A stretch of 64,000 nt of DNA from Termitomyces sp. T153 (taxonomy: Eukaryota > Basidiomycota > Agaricomycetes > Agaricales > Lyophyllaceae), in contig JACKQL020000036.1 in NCBI GenBank assembly GCA_018296165.2, forward strand, positions 186,001-250,000, given 5' to 3'. Each line of letters opens with the position of its first letter. Position 1 is the first letter of the stretch. Position numbers and translations under genes: made by a program. Positions 41,987 through 52,732 of this stretch are shown here, one piece after another. The notes under the pieces were generated by a model that saw only the letters and a list, made by a program, of their open reading frames with translations, ran no database searches and was not told where the DNA came from.

Positions 41987-43655
41987 ATGTCATCCTCAGC
42001 TTACTCCCCAACATTGTCAGTGCAGTCCCTAGCAAGGTTAGCATCTCCCACCCCCTTCTCCTTGAGGGAGTCCAAATCTCATCGTGGCTGTTGACGCATC
42101 AAGGCCATGTATCGTAGTCATAAGTTCTGATCTATTCTTTTGCATTCCATCATGGTTGAACAAGCTCAACAGAGTTGTCTGCTGCAGTGGCTGGCCCATC
42201 TGGGTCTTTGTCTCAAAGCACAGCTCCAGCACTGCCTGCCTTGGCAGGGCATTCTTCAAGGCCCAACTTCATTCCCAGGCAAATTATGGTGGTTCTGGAG
42301 GTGTTGCAGGTAGCCCAGGTAGATGTGACCTCTGAGAGGTTTGCAGAGGCAGTTGGGTGGGCATGGGGTCCCCTGACCCTGGAGTGGTGTCAGGCAGAGG
42401 CTCCAGTGAGCATCCAGCATCTTTCTTTGCGGGGTTCAGAGCTGATCTGATGTCTTTAGTGCACCTTTGTGCTTGCCATAGAGAGCATTGCAGTTTTGAG
42501 GAGCTAACACTAGAGTCCCAACGGAACACCTTAGTGTGTGTTCCCTGTTATTTGTGACATGAGAAGTGTCCCATTTGTTGAGTTGGCAGGCAGCCTGCAT
42601 GTCAGAGGAGCAGGGGTGGGATGTGGAGTGGGTGGCCGTGCAGTTGCTTGGGTCATGCAAGGGGAAGGTGTCAGGTCTAGGGTTTGGGGGTGGAGTGCAG
42701 TGGCAGCGTGGGGTGGTCAATGAAGGTGGGACCTCCATGGGGGGAGTGGAGGGAGGGCCCCCTCAATGTGTGACAAGAGGAAGCGGAGGGCATCCCCCAC
42801 TCTGGAGGCAGGGCCCAGCAAGCAGCCATGCAGAGAAGAGTCGATGGCAGGCCCCCTGGGGCCACACATCTATTTCCCCGTGTCAGGGGTTCTGATGGAG
42901 GGGGCTGGTAGGGACCCCATCCCCTCTCCCATCATTCCCAAGACGTTTTGGCAGCAGTAGGTAAAAGCATTGTCTCAGCTGCTGGTGTCGCATGAGGAGG
43001 AGGTCCAGAGAATTGTGGAGGACCGCAATGGAATTTAGTGGGAGCGTGACAAGGTGTGGAGGGATCGGGACTTGGTGCAGGGGGAGCTGGAGGGGGCCAC
43101 GTGGATAATTGCAGAGGGGTTGTTGGAGGTGTGGGGCTTGTGGGAGCAGTTGGTGCAGTTGGAGGTGCAGGCAGAGTGGATGGCAGAGGTGGGGCAAGGG
43201 GCCACAGAGGTGGAGGGGGTCAGAGTGGAGGCAGCAAGGCAGTGCAAAGAGTGGCTGGCCAACAAGGTGGCCTCTGGATGCAGGGGAGTGATGCATGAGT
43301 TCTCCTCTTCCCCCATCTTGTTCTACTAATACTGAGCCCTCCAGACTGGGTCTGACAGCACCGCATCCTTCTTGATAGTATGTCAGCTGCTTATGCCTCA
43401 ATGCAGGATGGGATGGCATGGATGCCAGGGGAGCTCCCATTGGAGTTGGAGCAGGGGACCAAGCAGATGGGGCAGTTGTTGGCAGGGCATCAGTGGAGAA
43501 GTGCAGCGGATCCCAGAGTGTGGTGGGAGGTGGCAACCAATGTGGGGGAGCCATTGCTGGGGCAGCCAGAGGTCCTTGCCATTGTGGTTGCTCAGATGGA
43601 GGTGAATTTAATTGGGGGTGTGGTGCAGAGGGTTCCAGAGGAGGAGAAGGAGTGA
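41987..43655 (+). pseudogene. Copy B antisense gene: six-cysteine cluster and coiled-coil protein
   Basis: 1,669 bp, plus strand, opposite to gag-pol. ATG at 41987 (MSSSAYSPTLSVQSL), 44 bp downstream of a TTAAAAAG box. IKAMYRSHK is followed by intron 1, whose donor has decayed to ATAAGT. Intron 2 runs about 42409-42465 (GTGAGC..TTTAG). The cysteine cluster is at 42466-42575, with one base missing after the first Cys and a TGA in the second half (CVPCYL-stop-HEKC); otherwise its spacing equals that of D and C. A basic stretch KRKRRASPTLEAGPSKQ (near 42775) precedes a long coiled-coil-like region (about 42960-43280). Intron 3, 43288-43344, has a TACTAAT branch site. The last exon has MSAAYASMQDGMAWMPGELP and WWEVATNVGEPLLGQPEVLA and ends at 43655. 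Inactive in this copy; function unknown. Confidence 0.72.
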
Positions 43656-43863
43656 GGGGGCCTTTTGGACCTTGATTTCTTGTTGTCCTGCGCCTACTCT
43701 TGTTACATAACTGTAGTTGTAGTCTTGTTTATATTGATTATTTTGCATTTCTGCTGAGCATGAGAAATTTCAGATAGAGTGAGGGGAGAGTAAGTAAAAA
43801 CATGTAGGAGAGTACTTGTGGGAGTTGAATCCCTGATAAATCCAGAGGCAGGGGTTACACCCA

Positions 43864-45391
43864 CTAATGCCATCTGTGTTTGCTAGTCCTGGGAGTCCCA
43901 GGGCTTGGTGGGGTGCTGTCAATAGAAGTCCTGGAGCTTGTTGGGGGCTCCATTAAGGTTTTTTCAAGGTTCTCAAGTGTTGTCCTCAGGTCCGTAGCCC
44001 TTCCAGCAGACCAAGTACTGGGGTCAGCCATAGACCACACAGGAGTTGAGGATTTAGTCCACCTCATAGTGATACTCGTTCTCAACTTTGACAGGGGGCG
44101 GTTGACTGGGACATTGTCTGGGGAAAGGGTCCAGAGTATGTTTTTCAAGGAGGCAGACATGGAATACTGGGTGGAGGCCCTTCAAGCCTGGGGGTAGGTC
44201 AAGCTTATAGGCATGCGTGGAGACCTTCCAGAGGACTTTGAAGGGGCCAAAACATTTGTGATCAAGCTTGATGGAGGGCCTCCAGGTCTTGAGATTTCAT
44301 TGATCGAGCCAGACCAAGGTGCCAGAGGGCCAGTCAGGGGTTGGTTTGTGTTGGGTGTTGGCATGCTTGGAATAAGCTCAATTTGTGGTGTTGATTTTGC
44401 CCTAGAGGAACTGGTGAAGGGATTGGAGGTCCTCAGTGACTTTGTGGGCAACATGGGAAGGGATATCCTTGAGGGATAGCATGAGCTGGGAGTTGTAGCC
44501 CTTGTTGGCATAGAAGGGGGAAACTCCAGTGGTGGAGTGAGGCGTATTGTTGTAGGTAAACTCAGCAAGGGGGAGTTCTGCATGCCAGTCGTTCTGTAAA
44601 TAGTTAATATAGAGGTGGAGATACTGTTCCAACATCTGGTTTACTCGTTCTGTTTGTCTGTCAGTCTCTAGGTGGTAGGCAGTGGAGAGATTGGTTTTGA
44701 TTTTGAGCACCTTGCATAGCAATTGCCAAAAACAAAATACAAATAGGGGTTGACAGTTGGAGCTGATGTCATCCAGGAGTCCATGGTTGGAGAATACATG
44801 CTTCAGGAATAGTTTGGCAAACTCCAGAGCATTGTCAGTGGTGTGGCAGGGGATGAAGAGGGCTTGCTTGGTGAGGTGGCAGACAATGACGAGGATTGCA
44901 TCAAAACCTTTGGAGTTAGGGAGTTCAACAATATGATCCATTGATATTGAGGACCAGGGGCATTGGCCGATGGGGAGGGGCTTTAATAATCTGTGGGGGC
45001 AGTGGCAGGGTACCTTGGCCTGGAGACAAGGTTCGCAGGCCCTTACATATCACATGACATCCTTCTTCATTCCTGGCCAAAAGTAAGTCCAGGAGATGAG
45101 CTGAAGGGTCTTACAAATTCCTGGGTGTCCCTGGAGCTTATGGTCATGGTGCTGCTGGAGTATGTCAAGGCAAACAGACTTGTGGTCCAGAGCATAAATT
45201 CATCCACTCCAGAGCAGGAGGCAGTGGTCCAGAGACAGCATGAAGGGGTTTTCAGCGCTTGACTCATTAGCAGAGTTGTTGCAGGGGTTGTGCTGAGTGA
45301 AGGAGTCCAGGGGTGCATTTCTGATTTGGTGGAGGATTCCTTCTTCATTTAAAATCAGCACAGCATGTAGATGTTTGGGGGGGATTACCAC
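43864..45391 (-). pseudogene. pol: Copy B integrase and chromodomain
   Basis: The integrase zinc part ends with WTYFWPGMKKDV and CEPCLQAK near 45010-45080. The catalytic core shows SMDHIVELPNSKGFDAILV (first Asp, 44941) and a second position changed from S-D to S-N (ISSNCQPLF, near 44755). QTERVNQMLEQYL follows with the Glu (near 44650). A C-terminal region leads to a chromodomain at about 43930-44090 ([30 protein letters not shown]), which places the element among chromoviruses. The chromodomain is thought to bind histone marks and steer integration. The frame is broken between 44180 and 44580 and near 44960. Confidence 0.88.
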
Positions 45392-45439
45392 TCAATGGTT
45401 GAATGCATTCCATTTGGCTTCAAATGACTTTTTTGGATA

Positions 45440-46907
45440 CACATTGGACCTTCAAGTGAGGGCGTCAGGCTTTGCGCTGAGTTGTCCAGGGCAGTAGTGG
45501 ATGGTGAAGTCATACTCCAAGAGGGTTTTGGACCATTGAGCTTGGCGGCAGCTGAGTTGCTTTGTGGTTGTGAAGTATTGCAGATTGTTGTGGTCAGAGT
45601 AGACTTGGATGCGGTGAGGGGACCCCTTGAGGTAGGCCCACCACTGGCGGAAGGCTTCAATGATCGCAAGGAGTTCCTTGTCATAGATATTGTAGTTGAG
45701 CTCCATGGGGATCATTGAACAGGTGTAGAAGGCGATGGGGCAGAGATCCTTGCCTTTGGAGTCCAACTGGGAGAGTATTCCAGCAATGGCATAGTTGGAG
45801 GCATCATGTTCGAGTACAATTGGCAGGGAGGGGTCAAAATGGCAGAGGACCAGAGCAGAGGTGAAGGCCTTCTTCAGGAGGAGGAAGACACTTTGGCACT
45901 TGCTGTCCCAATCCCAAGGGGCATCCTTCCATGTGAGTTAGTTGAGGGGTTTGGTGATTCTGGAGTAGTTGTCGATGAATTGGCAATAAAAGTTAGCAAA
46001 CCCCAGAAATGACTGTACCTCCTTGATGTTCTGCAGTGGGGGCCAGTTGAGTATTGCATTGACCTTGGCGGGGTCCATGTGCATGCTGTTGGGAGTGATG
46101 ATGACCCCGAGGTATTCAACCTCTATTGTGTGGAAGGAACATTTCTTGGGTTTGGCATGAAGGTGATACTCCTGGAGTCGTTCCAAGACGCGGTAGACAT
46201 GCTCCAGATGCTCTGCCAGCAAATTTGAGTAGATCAGTATGTTGTCCAGGTACACAATAACAAAAATGTCATTCATGTCATGGAAGATGTTGTTCATGAA
46301 GTACTGGAAAGTGGCAGGGGAGTTAGTCATTCCGAAGGGCATCACAAGGTACTCAAAGAGGCCATAGGCAAAAGGTGGTCTTCCATTCATGTCCCGGAGC
46401 AATCCAGACGTTGTTGTAGCCAGAGCAGAGGTCTATCTTTGTGTAGATCTTGGCACTGTGGAGACAGTCAACAAGATCTCCGATCAGGGGGAGGGGATAC
46501 CTGTTCTTTTTGGTGACTTTGTTGAGTCCCCAATAATCCACACAGAGTTGGAGCGATCTGTCCTTCTTCTTGGCAAACAAGACTGGAGCGCTGGCAGTGG
46601 AGATCAATGGGCATATGAAACCCTTGCCAAGCATGTTGTTGAGGTACTCCTTCAGGGCCTGGAGCTCAATCTCAGACATGTTGTAGATCTTGCCAAATGG
46701 GGGTGAGGCACCTTCTTCAAGGTCAATCTTGTGATTGTAGGAGCGGTGCAGGGGAAGTTCTTTGGCACTCCCTTCAGAGAACATGTCAGCAAATTCATGA
46801 TACACTGAGGGAACTACTTTGGATAGGATCTGTTCCTCCATTTTGCTCTCCAGCATAGTAATTTCTGTGCAGAGGTGCTTCTCAGGTAGGGCTGGCGTGA
46901 TTTGCAA
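45440..46907 (-). pseudogene. pol: Copy B reverse transcriptase and RNase H
   Basis: RT begins in 46907-46353 (EFADMFSEGSAKELPLHRSY, FAKKKDRSLQLCVDYWGLNK, YTKIDLCSGYNNVWIAPGHE) and continues after a frameshift in 46402-45938. There the catalytic Y-L-D-D reads Y-L-D-N (IVYLDNILIYSN), and the thumb follows (YLGVIITPNSMHMDPAKVNA, FLGFANFYCQFIDNYS). RNase H: 45766-45452 (FYTCSMIPMELNYNIYDKEL, YSDHNNLQYFTTTKQLSCRQ). The D-to-N change and frameshift make it inactive. Confidence 0.88.
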
Positions 46908-47060
46908 CTGGAAGGCGGGGGTGCCATCTTGTAGAAGGCATGTGAAGAGGACAGCACCAATGAGCTTAATGTCAAGGCTTCCGGAGTCGATGGGGGTGGA
47001 TGACAGGGCAGTAGCAGTTGAGTCCGGAGTGGTGGCAGAGTTGGTCAGAGGAGTTGAGCA

Positions 47061-48161
47061 TCACTGGTCAGGGTACTGCAGGCCTTTGTATCGATTCTGA
47101 GGTATGTTGGGAGGCAGCCATCGTGATTTGGTCAGGGGTGACTGAGGCAGGGTTGTGTTTTCTTTGCCGTCAGAATTGCTGTCAGGAGTTGAGGGGCTCT
47201 GGGTTGCTCTAGAAGTGCTGGTGCTAGGGTTGGAGACATCAGAGTCCAAGATAGACTGGAGGCGGAGGGGGATGGCAGCCACTAGACTTGCCTTGGGGCT
47301 GGGAAATTGCATGGTGAGGTTTTTCCAGTCAATGTTGGGGTTGATGTCTTGCAGCCACAGAAGTCCAAGCACAATCAGAGTCAACAGGGGTAGTTGGGTG
47401 ATAAGGAGCTGGGCCTGAAATTGCAGGTCATTGTCAAGGGTGAGGGTGTTGTCATGGTATTGAGTGATTCCTGTTGTGACAGGGCTTCCATCGAAGAGTT
47501 GGAGCTCAAGGGGTTTGTTGAGGTTGTTGCATTGGAGGTTGAGTTGACTGCTGACAAAGGTACTGGAGGCACCACTGTTGACAAGGGCAGGGAGTACCTT
47601 GGGCAAGCCATCAAGTCAGACATTGATGACAAACAACTGTGCAGACCTGGAGCAGAGCTGCGGAGGAGTCCAGGGGTGGTCAATTGTGGTCTCAGAGTTC
47701 TTAGAGGAGGGTGAGACATTGAAGGGTACCAGTCCAGAGTTGGTGGGGTTGTCCCAGTCAAGGCAGAGGGTGAGGCTGGGCCAGTCAATGTGGGGGTTGG
47801 TGGAGCGGAGCCATGAGAAGCCTAAGACGATGGGGGCGGAGGGGTGTAGTTTAGTGACAAGCAGCTGGAGTTCTTGCTGTTGTCTGTTGGTGAAGGTCAT
47901 GGTTGTTTCCAGGCAGTGTGTGATGTCTCTGGCAGGAGTGGGGTTGCCATCAAAGAGCTTGAGGGGGATCGGAGCAGGGAGGCATTGGAGGAGGTGGGGA
48001 GTGAGCGCCACCAGGGATTTGTCGATGAAGTTATCTGTGGTGCTGCTGTCAACTAGTGTGGGGATGGAGTTGTCAGAGAAGGGGAGAGTGGTGCAGAGGA
48101 GAAGGGTAGTGGAGGAGTGAGAGGGGAGGTGTGCTGGGAGGTTGTCCAGGGCGAGTACCAT
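47061..48161 (-). pseudogene. Copy B tandem retropepsin-like domains
   Basis: Two homologous domains of about 150-160 residues. The first (48161-47616): IPTLVDSSTTDNFIDKSL with catalytic Asp, PLKLFDGNPTPARDITH, IVLGFSWLRSTNPHIDW. The second (47606-47061): LPALVNSGASSTFVSSQL with D-to-N, LELQLFDGSPVTTGITQYHD, IVLGLLWLQDINPNIDW. The active sites are about 474 bp apart. Gypsy elements normally have one retropepsin, which dimerises. Copies A and C show the same duplication. Confidence 0.82.
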
Positions 48162-48239
48162 TGCACAGAGAAGTGTGGCCAGGGCAGAGAAGACATTGGG
48201 GTCTGGTCTGCAGTCTAGTGCATCTTCAAGACCTAAACT

Positions 48240-50738
48240 GCCAACTCATTTTCCATAAACTGGTAATTGCAGTCTTCTCCATCAATCATCCAGACGGCAC
48301 ATCCCATCACCTGTCATTTAGGACAACTGCAAATAAAGTGCCCCTGCTCACCACATAGGATGCATGTGCCCTCCTTCTGTTGTTTCTCCTGAGTCTCCTC
48401 TGGTACATCAATCCATGGCCTATCCCAAATCTTGTTTGCACATAGAGCTTCTTGGTCCTTGGTGGAGTCTGAAACATTGTTGTGATCATTGGGGTCAGCA
48501 TCCAGGGGCTCCAGGGTCTCATGGAGGTCAGCAGCATTGAGCTGGGCAGGTGGACATTGTTCTGGGGGTCAATTAGCATTGGAGGTTCCTTGGCCTGAAG
48601 AGAAACAGGGCACAGGGTTGGCGGGGTTGGTGGGGATCAAGGATTAGATGCTGTTGGTTGCTCCAGCCTGCCAGTTGGTGTTACCAGAGGTGTTCCACAA
48701 GGTCCAGGGTGCCATGTTTTTGCTGTGATCTTCCCAGTAGCATTGGTTGACCTGGGTAACAAGTGCCTTGTACTCATTGTAGGTGGTTTGCTTGGGTGTG
48801 AGTCGAAGGACGTCCTTGATCCTTTGAGGCAGGGCACGACAGAGGGCAAAGTGGAGGGCATTGTAATTCCACACAGTTTTATAGGCTTCTTGTTCAAATT
48901 GTATGATGAAGGTCATGAAGCATTTGTTGTTGCACATTTGGAGGTTGAATAGATTTTCCTCTGCCTCTGCTACAGTGTCAAAGATGCCAAACTTACTCAA
49001 GAATTCCTGGGTGAAAGCAAGCCAATTGGAGAGTATGGGGTTGTTGGGGTCAAACTGGAGTAGTGCTGTGTAATGGTCAAAGGCAATACCCTGCAAATAT
49101 GATGTGGCAAATGCTACTTGTGAGCTCTCAAGTTGGAAGGTAATGGGCTTAGCTTGGAACATAGTTAAACACTGAGTTAGGAAGATGTGCCACTTCCAGG
49201 GGTTGCAGCCAGTGAAGGGTTTGGGCTTTTGAATGTCAAGTTTACCTTCCCGAGCCAGTGCATCATGAGTGTTGTCCTGGGTGTTTTGAGTTTGGGGTGG
49301 GGGTCTGGCATTGTAGTAGTAATAATAATTGTTTCCGTTTCCGTGCTGGGGGGGAAGTTGTCCATGGCCAGGCCCCATCCTCTAGGAGGTCCACCGTTGG
49401 GTGGTCCTCTGCCGGGGGGTTGGCCCGCATTGCCTGGAGGAGGCCCTGGGGCCCATTGAGGGGGAGGGGGTCCTCCAGGGGTGGGGGGTCCAAAGTAATT
49501 TGTGTCAGTGGGAGGGTTAGGCATCAGAACGGGTGGGGAATGTGGAAGATGGTAAGAAGGGGCAGTAAATGTGCCTCAGAGCCCATGAGCTGCCTTGGAG
49601 GAGCCTGGACATTGGGACAAGGTGGAGGGGCATTGACACAGGGGGTGCAGAGGTCGAAGTGGGGAGGTCTGTCCCGCAGAGGGCTGTTGCATGGGGCAGG
49701 CTCATTGGCAGGGTTGCTAGGCTTGTCAATGTAGGAAAGAGTCTGGTTATTGTTGTTGATGTGCAGGGGCAGTCATTGGGAGCAGGGTTTGGGGATGGCG
49801 GGCTGATCCCATGTTTGAAAGGCACTGGGGACAGAGTTGGCCCAGGGACAGGTGGAGAGGGCCAAAGTGTGGGCAGCAGGTTGGTCGAACAATCCCTCTG
49901 TGGGGTTGAGGTTCCTCAAGATGCTGGAGGCCATGTTGAGTTCTTCCTGCTGGTGGGGGATGGGAGGCGGGGCTTTGCTTCATGTCCTAATGGGTTCCTT
50001 GCATTGCACATGGAAGGAGCGGGAGGGGTCCAGTGGATCTTTGAAGGGGCAGGGGTTTGGACTGGTGTGGATTTCTTCAACCAATGCAGAGCTTGTTTTG
50101 TAAGTTAGTGTCAATGCCCAGGGTGCCTTGCATAGTTTCTGGGAGGTTCCCTTGCAGGTAGCATTTGTGGAAGTCGAGGAGTCGATCCACCCAAACTTCT
50201 GGAGTTGCGGAGGTGTCAGGGTAGCCTAGGTTGACGAGGAGAGTGTGGGCGCATCTTGTGAACTCTGCAGGAGAGAGGCAGAGGGAGCGGCGGACCTCAT
50301 CGCATTGTTGAATGTAGGCTTTGACTCTTTGCTGTCTGGGGGAGGAGGGAACTTGAGCGGAGAATGGCAGATGAGGAGGAGAATAATTATCTGGGTGCTC
50401 TGGAGGGACTGGAGCTGCAGTGGGAACCAGGTACACGTAGTAGTGGGCAGGGGGAAGGTAGGCGGGGTTAGGGGGCACTGCAGAGTATCCTTGTGGGTAC
50501 ATGCAGGGATTGTTACCATCAGCGGAGAATGCTGGAGGGTGGTGCCAGCCTGGAGGGATTCTCTGGCTGATGGAGGGTGCATAGAATGCCTGGTTGGGAT
50601 TAGCAGTCCAGTGGTGGGGACGTACTAATCTGTAGGAGGGCCTGGGTGGAACGGGGCATAGGGATTTTCAGGGACCAGCCAACCATAGACATCAGTTAGG
50701 TAGCTAGCAGGGTTGTACATGGAGTTATATGCAGACAT
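48240..50738 (-). pseudogene. gag: Copy B gag
   Basis: ATG at 50738 opens MSAYN. A Tyr/Pro-rich N-terminal part leads to the conserved helical block in 50502-50077 (YSAVPPNPAYLPPAHYYVY, SPRQQRVKAYIQQCDEV, LLVNLGYPDTSATPEVWVDR). A Pro/Gly-rich linker follows, and a Retrotrans_gag capsid domain in 49378-48644 (WHIFLTQCLTMFQAKPITF, ILSNWLAFTQEFLSKFG). A CCHC knuckle at about 48300-48370 (CILCGEQGHFICSCP) keeps its four ligands. Broken by frameshifts near 50080 and 49520. Confidence 0.85.
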
Positions 50739-50757
50739 CAAGAATGGGGTAAGTAGG

Positions 50758-50770
50758 AGTCTTAATATTA
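50758..50770 (-). promoter_or_regulatory. Copy B primer-binding site (self-priming type)
   Basis: TAATATTAAGACT on the minus strand next to the LTR. It pairs with the AGTCTTGATATTA block of its LTR over 13 nt with one G-U pair. Confidence 0.7.
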
Positions 50771-51785
50771 TGTCAGGTTCTACTGACAATGGAGGCTCAG
50801 CTACACTGGCAAATCCTTACTAGGTGGACACAATGTCCTGCGCTTATAACCTAGTGCTCTGGAGGTGTTGCAGAGTGGGGAGACTTGTGAGGAAAAGCTA
50901 AGAGAAGTGGTCCAAGCAAGTCCAGAGTGGTCCAGAGAAGTCTGGAACCAAGTATATTAACATTGGCTTGGGCAGGCATCAGGAACAAGTTTGTTAGCAC
51001 GTAAATAGAGTGCAGGGTGAACAGAGGCTTTGCTAGGGTCAGGGGCAGAGCCAGAGTTTGATGGGGGATCAAGTAAGACTTAATGGGTTCAGGGCCAAGC
51101 AAAGAGTGAGGTCTGGAGTTGTTGTAAGAATGTTTGGGGTTTATAGCATGTGTGCAGAGTTTGTACTGATGTCAGAGATGAAAGGAACTTAGAGAAACAA
51201 AGGAAATATAGACAGTCAAGGCAAGATGGGATGAGGCAAGACAAGACAGAGAAAAAGATAGATTCAAGACTAAAGACAGAAACAGAAATGGAACAAAACA
51301 CAAGACATAGAAAACCAGTAAATGCAAGTAATATCAAGACTAGAGTACAAAGGGCTACTCTACAACTTATATACTGACTACTGGACAGCTCCAGAGAACA
51401 GCGGGCATGGTGGCAGGGCTCAACAGAGCTGCGCAGAGTTGATGGTTGTTGGGTACAATCAAGGGGCGGGCTGCAGTAATATTCTGATGGGATCATTTGG
51501 GGATGCGGGCCGCTCCAAGATCATTGTGATACTCTGGAACAGGTTGGGCAAACCAGAGTAGTGAGTTGGAGGTGTATAATGGGGTCAGGAACAGTGGGGC
51601 AAGGTTTGCGGAGCTCAGGGGAAGTGTCAATGGCTGCAGAGAAGGCGTCAAAGTTGGTCAGGGAGCCATCAGGGTTTGCTGGGGAAGTGTCAGAGTTACC
51701 CAGAGTGGGCGTGGAGGGTGGGTGAGGGCAGGGTATTGGGAAGGACTGCATATGATGTCAGGGGTCCAGGAGGCAGGTTGTGACA
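50771..51785 (-). repeat. Copy B 5' LTR
   Basis: On the plus strand TGTCAGGTTC to GGTTGTGACA, 1,015 bp. The minus strand holds the TATATAAG promoter near 51370 and transcript-start block near 51333-51345. Confidence 0.9.
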
Positions 51786-52152
51786 GGGGGCAAGCCACAG
51801 TGATATTCTGATGGGATCAGCTAAGAATGCAGATCATCCTGAGGTCATTGTGGTATTCTGGAGTAGGTTGGGTAAACCAGGATGATGAGCTGGTGACATA
51901 CAACAGAGTCAGGAATAGTGGGGGAGGGTTCTTGGGGCTCAGGACAGTCAGGGGAGATGTCAATGGCTGTGGAAAAGGTGTCAGAGTTAGCCAGGGGGCT
52001 GTCAGGGTTTGCCAGAGAAGTGTTGGAGTTACCTGGAGTGGGTGTAGAGAGTGTACAATGGTTGGGAAGTTTGACAGGGCATTGAGGGGGAACTCTGCAG
52101 GAGCAAGTGGGTTGGTAACAATGTTCAGGGGTCCAGGGAGTGGGTTGTGACA
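51786..52152 (-). repeat. Copy E 3' LTR, second part
   Basis: Continues the LTR interrupted at 40760 (GGGGGCAAGCCACAG, then the GATATTCTGATGGGATCAGC block) and ends GGTTGTGACA at 52152, followed by ATCACTCCCCCTTCAG, the polypurine tract complement. Confidence 0.85.
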
Positions 52153-52732
52153 TCACTCCCCCTTCAGCATTGAGACCCTCAAAATGCCAGGCATGAGTTG
52201 GAGATAGGTGGGGGATGTGGGAATCAAAGTCCGAGCAATATTGATCAATCTGCAGCAAGTGGCAGCAGCATGCAGATGAAGTCAAAGCGTGATTGTCATC
52301 CATTAAGAAGCTCATCCTAGAAAATTAAAAGGATCAGTATGCACCCAGGTGTTCCCTTGACCACTTTCCACATGGCCTCATCAGTACCATCATCTTCACA
52401 GCCTTCTCCAACTCCACCTCCATTTGATGACAATTGTGTAGAGGTGGGGGCAGAATACAAGCATTGCCAGGGAAGTTTCAACAAGCATTGGAAATGTCAG
52501 AGAGTAGATGCCATATACCACAGCTGTGAGTAGAGTGTCCCTTTTGCTCCAGAACAGATTGCTGACTTGTGACAGAATTGTATACAGCGGTGGTGGGTTT
52601 GTCTAGTGGTTCTAGCCATGTGGAGGGTCCAGAGCAGGTCAGTCAAGTGGCTCCACTGCTGCCAACCCATCCTGTGAGGTTGAGTTTGGGTCTGGGGGTC
52701 ATTTAGGTTGTCCTAGAGGGGCAAAGGGTGCC
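52153..52732 (+). pseudogene. Copy E antisense gene, exons 1-2 (interrupted by copy C)
   Basis: Plus-strand ATG at 52372 (MASSVPSSSQPSPTPPPFDD), followed by EYKHCQGSFNKHWKCQRVDA and YHSC. Intron 1 at 52526-52575 has a GTGAGT donor, a GCTGAC branch site and a GACAG acceptor, 50 nt. ATTAAAAGG lies about 45 bp before the ATG, as in the other copies. The exon 2 sequence reaches 52732, where copy C inserted; the gene resumes after 63696. Positions 52153-52371 are the untranslated stretch between LTR and ATG. Exon 1 has no internal stop in this copy. Confidence 0.7.

Larger units (their letters stand above)
40761..51785 (-). mobile_element. Tf1-like retrotransposon copy B, full length (11,025 bp)
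   Basis: LTRs at 40761-41772 and 50771-51785, flanked by GGAGG (40756-40760) and GGGGG (51786-51790), a 5-bp duplication with one transition. It sits inside the LTR of copy E. The LTRs look roughly nine-tenths identical by eye and the differences are mostly transitions. Minus-strand order: gag, tandem retropepsins, RT, RNase H, integrase, chromodomain, with the antisense gene on the plus strand before the polypurine tract. Confidence 0.92.

Noticed and set aside
41773..43864. Envelope-like gene between pol and the 3' LTR
   Set aside because: The reading frames with conserved features are on the opposite strand; the sense strand has no signal peptide, membrane segment or continuous frame.
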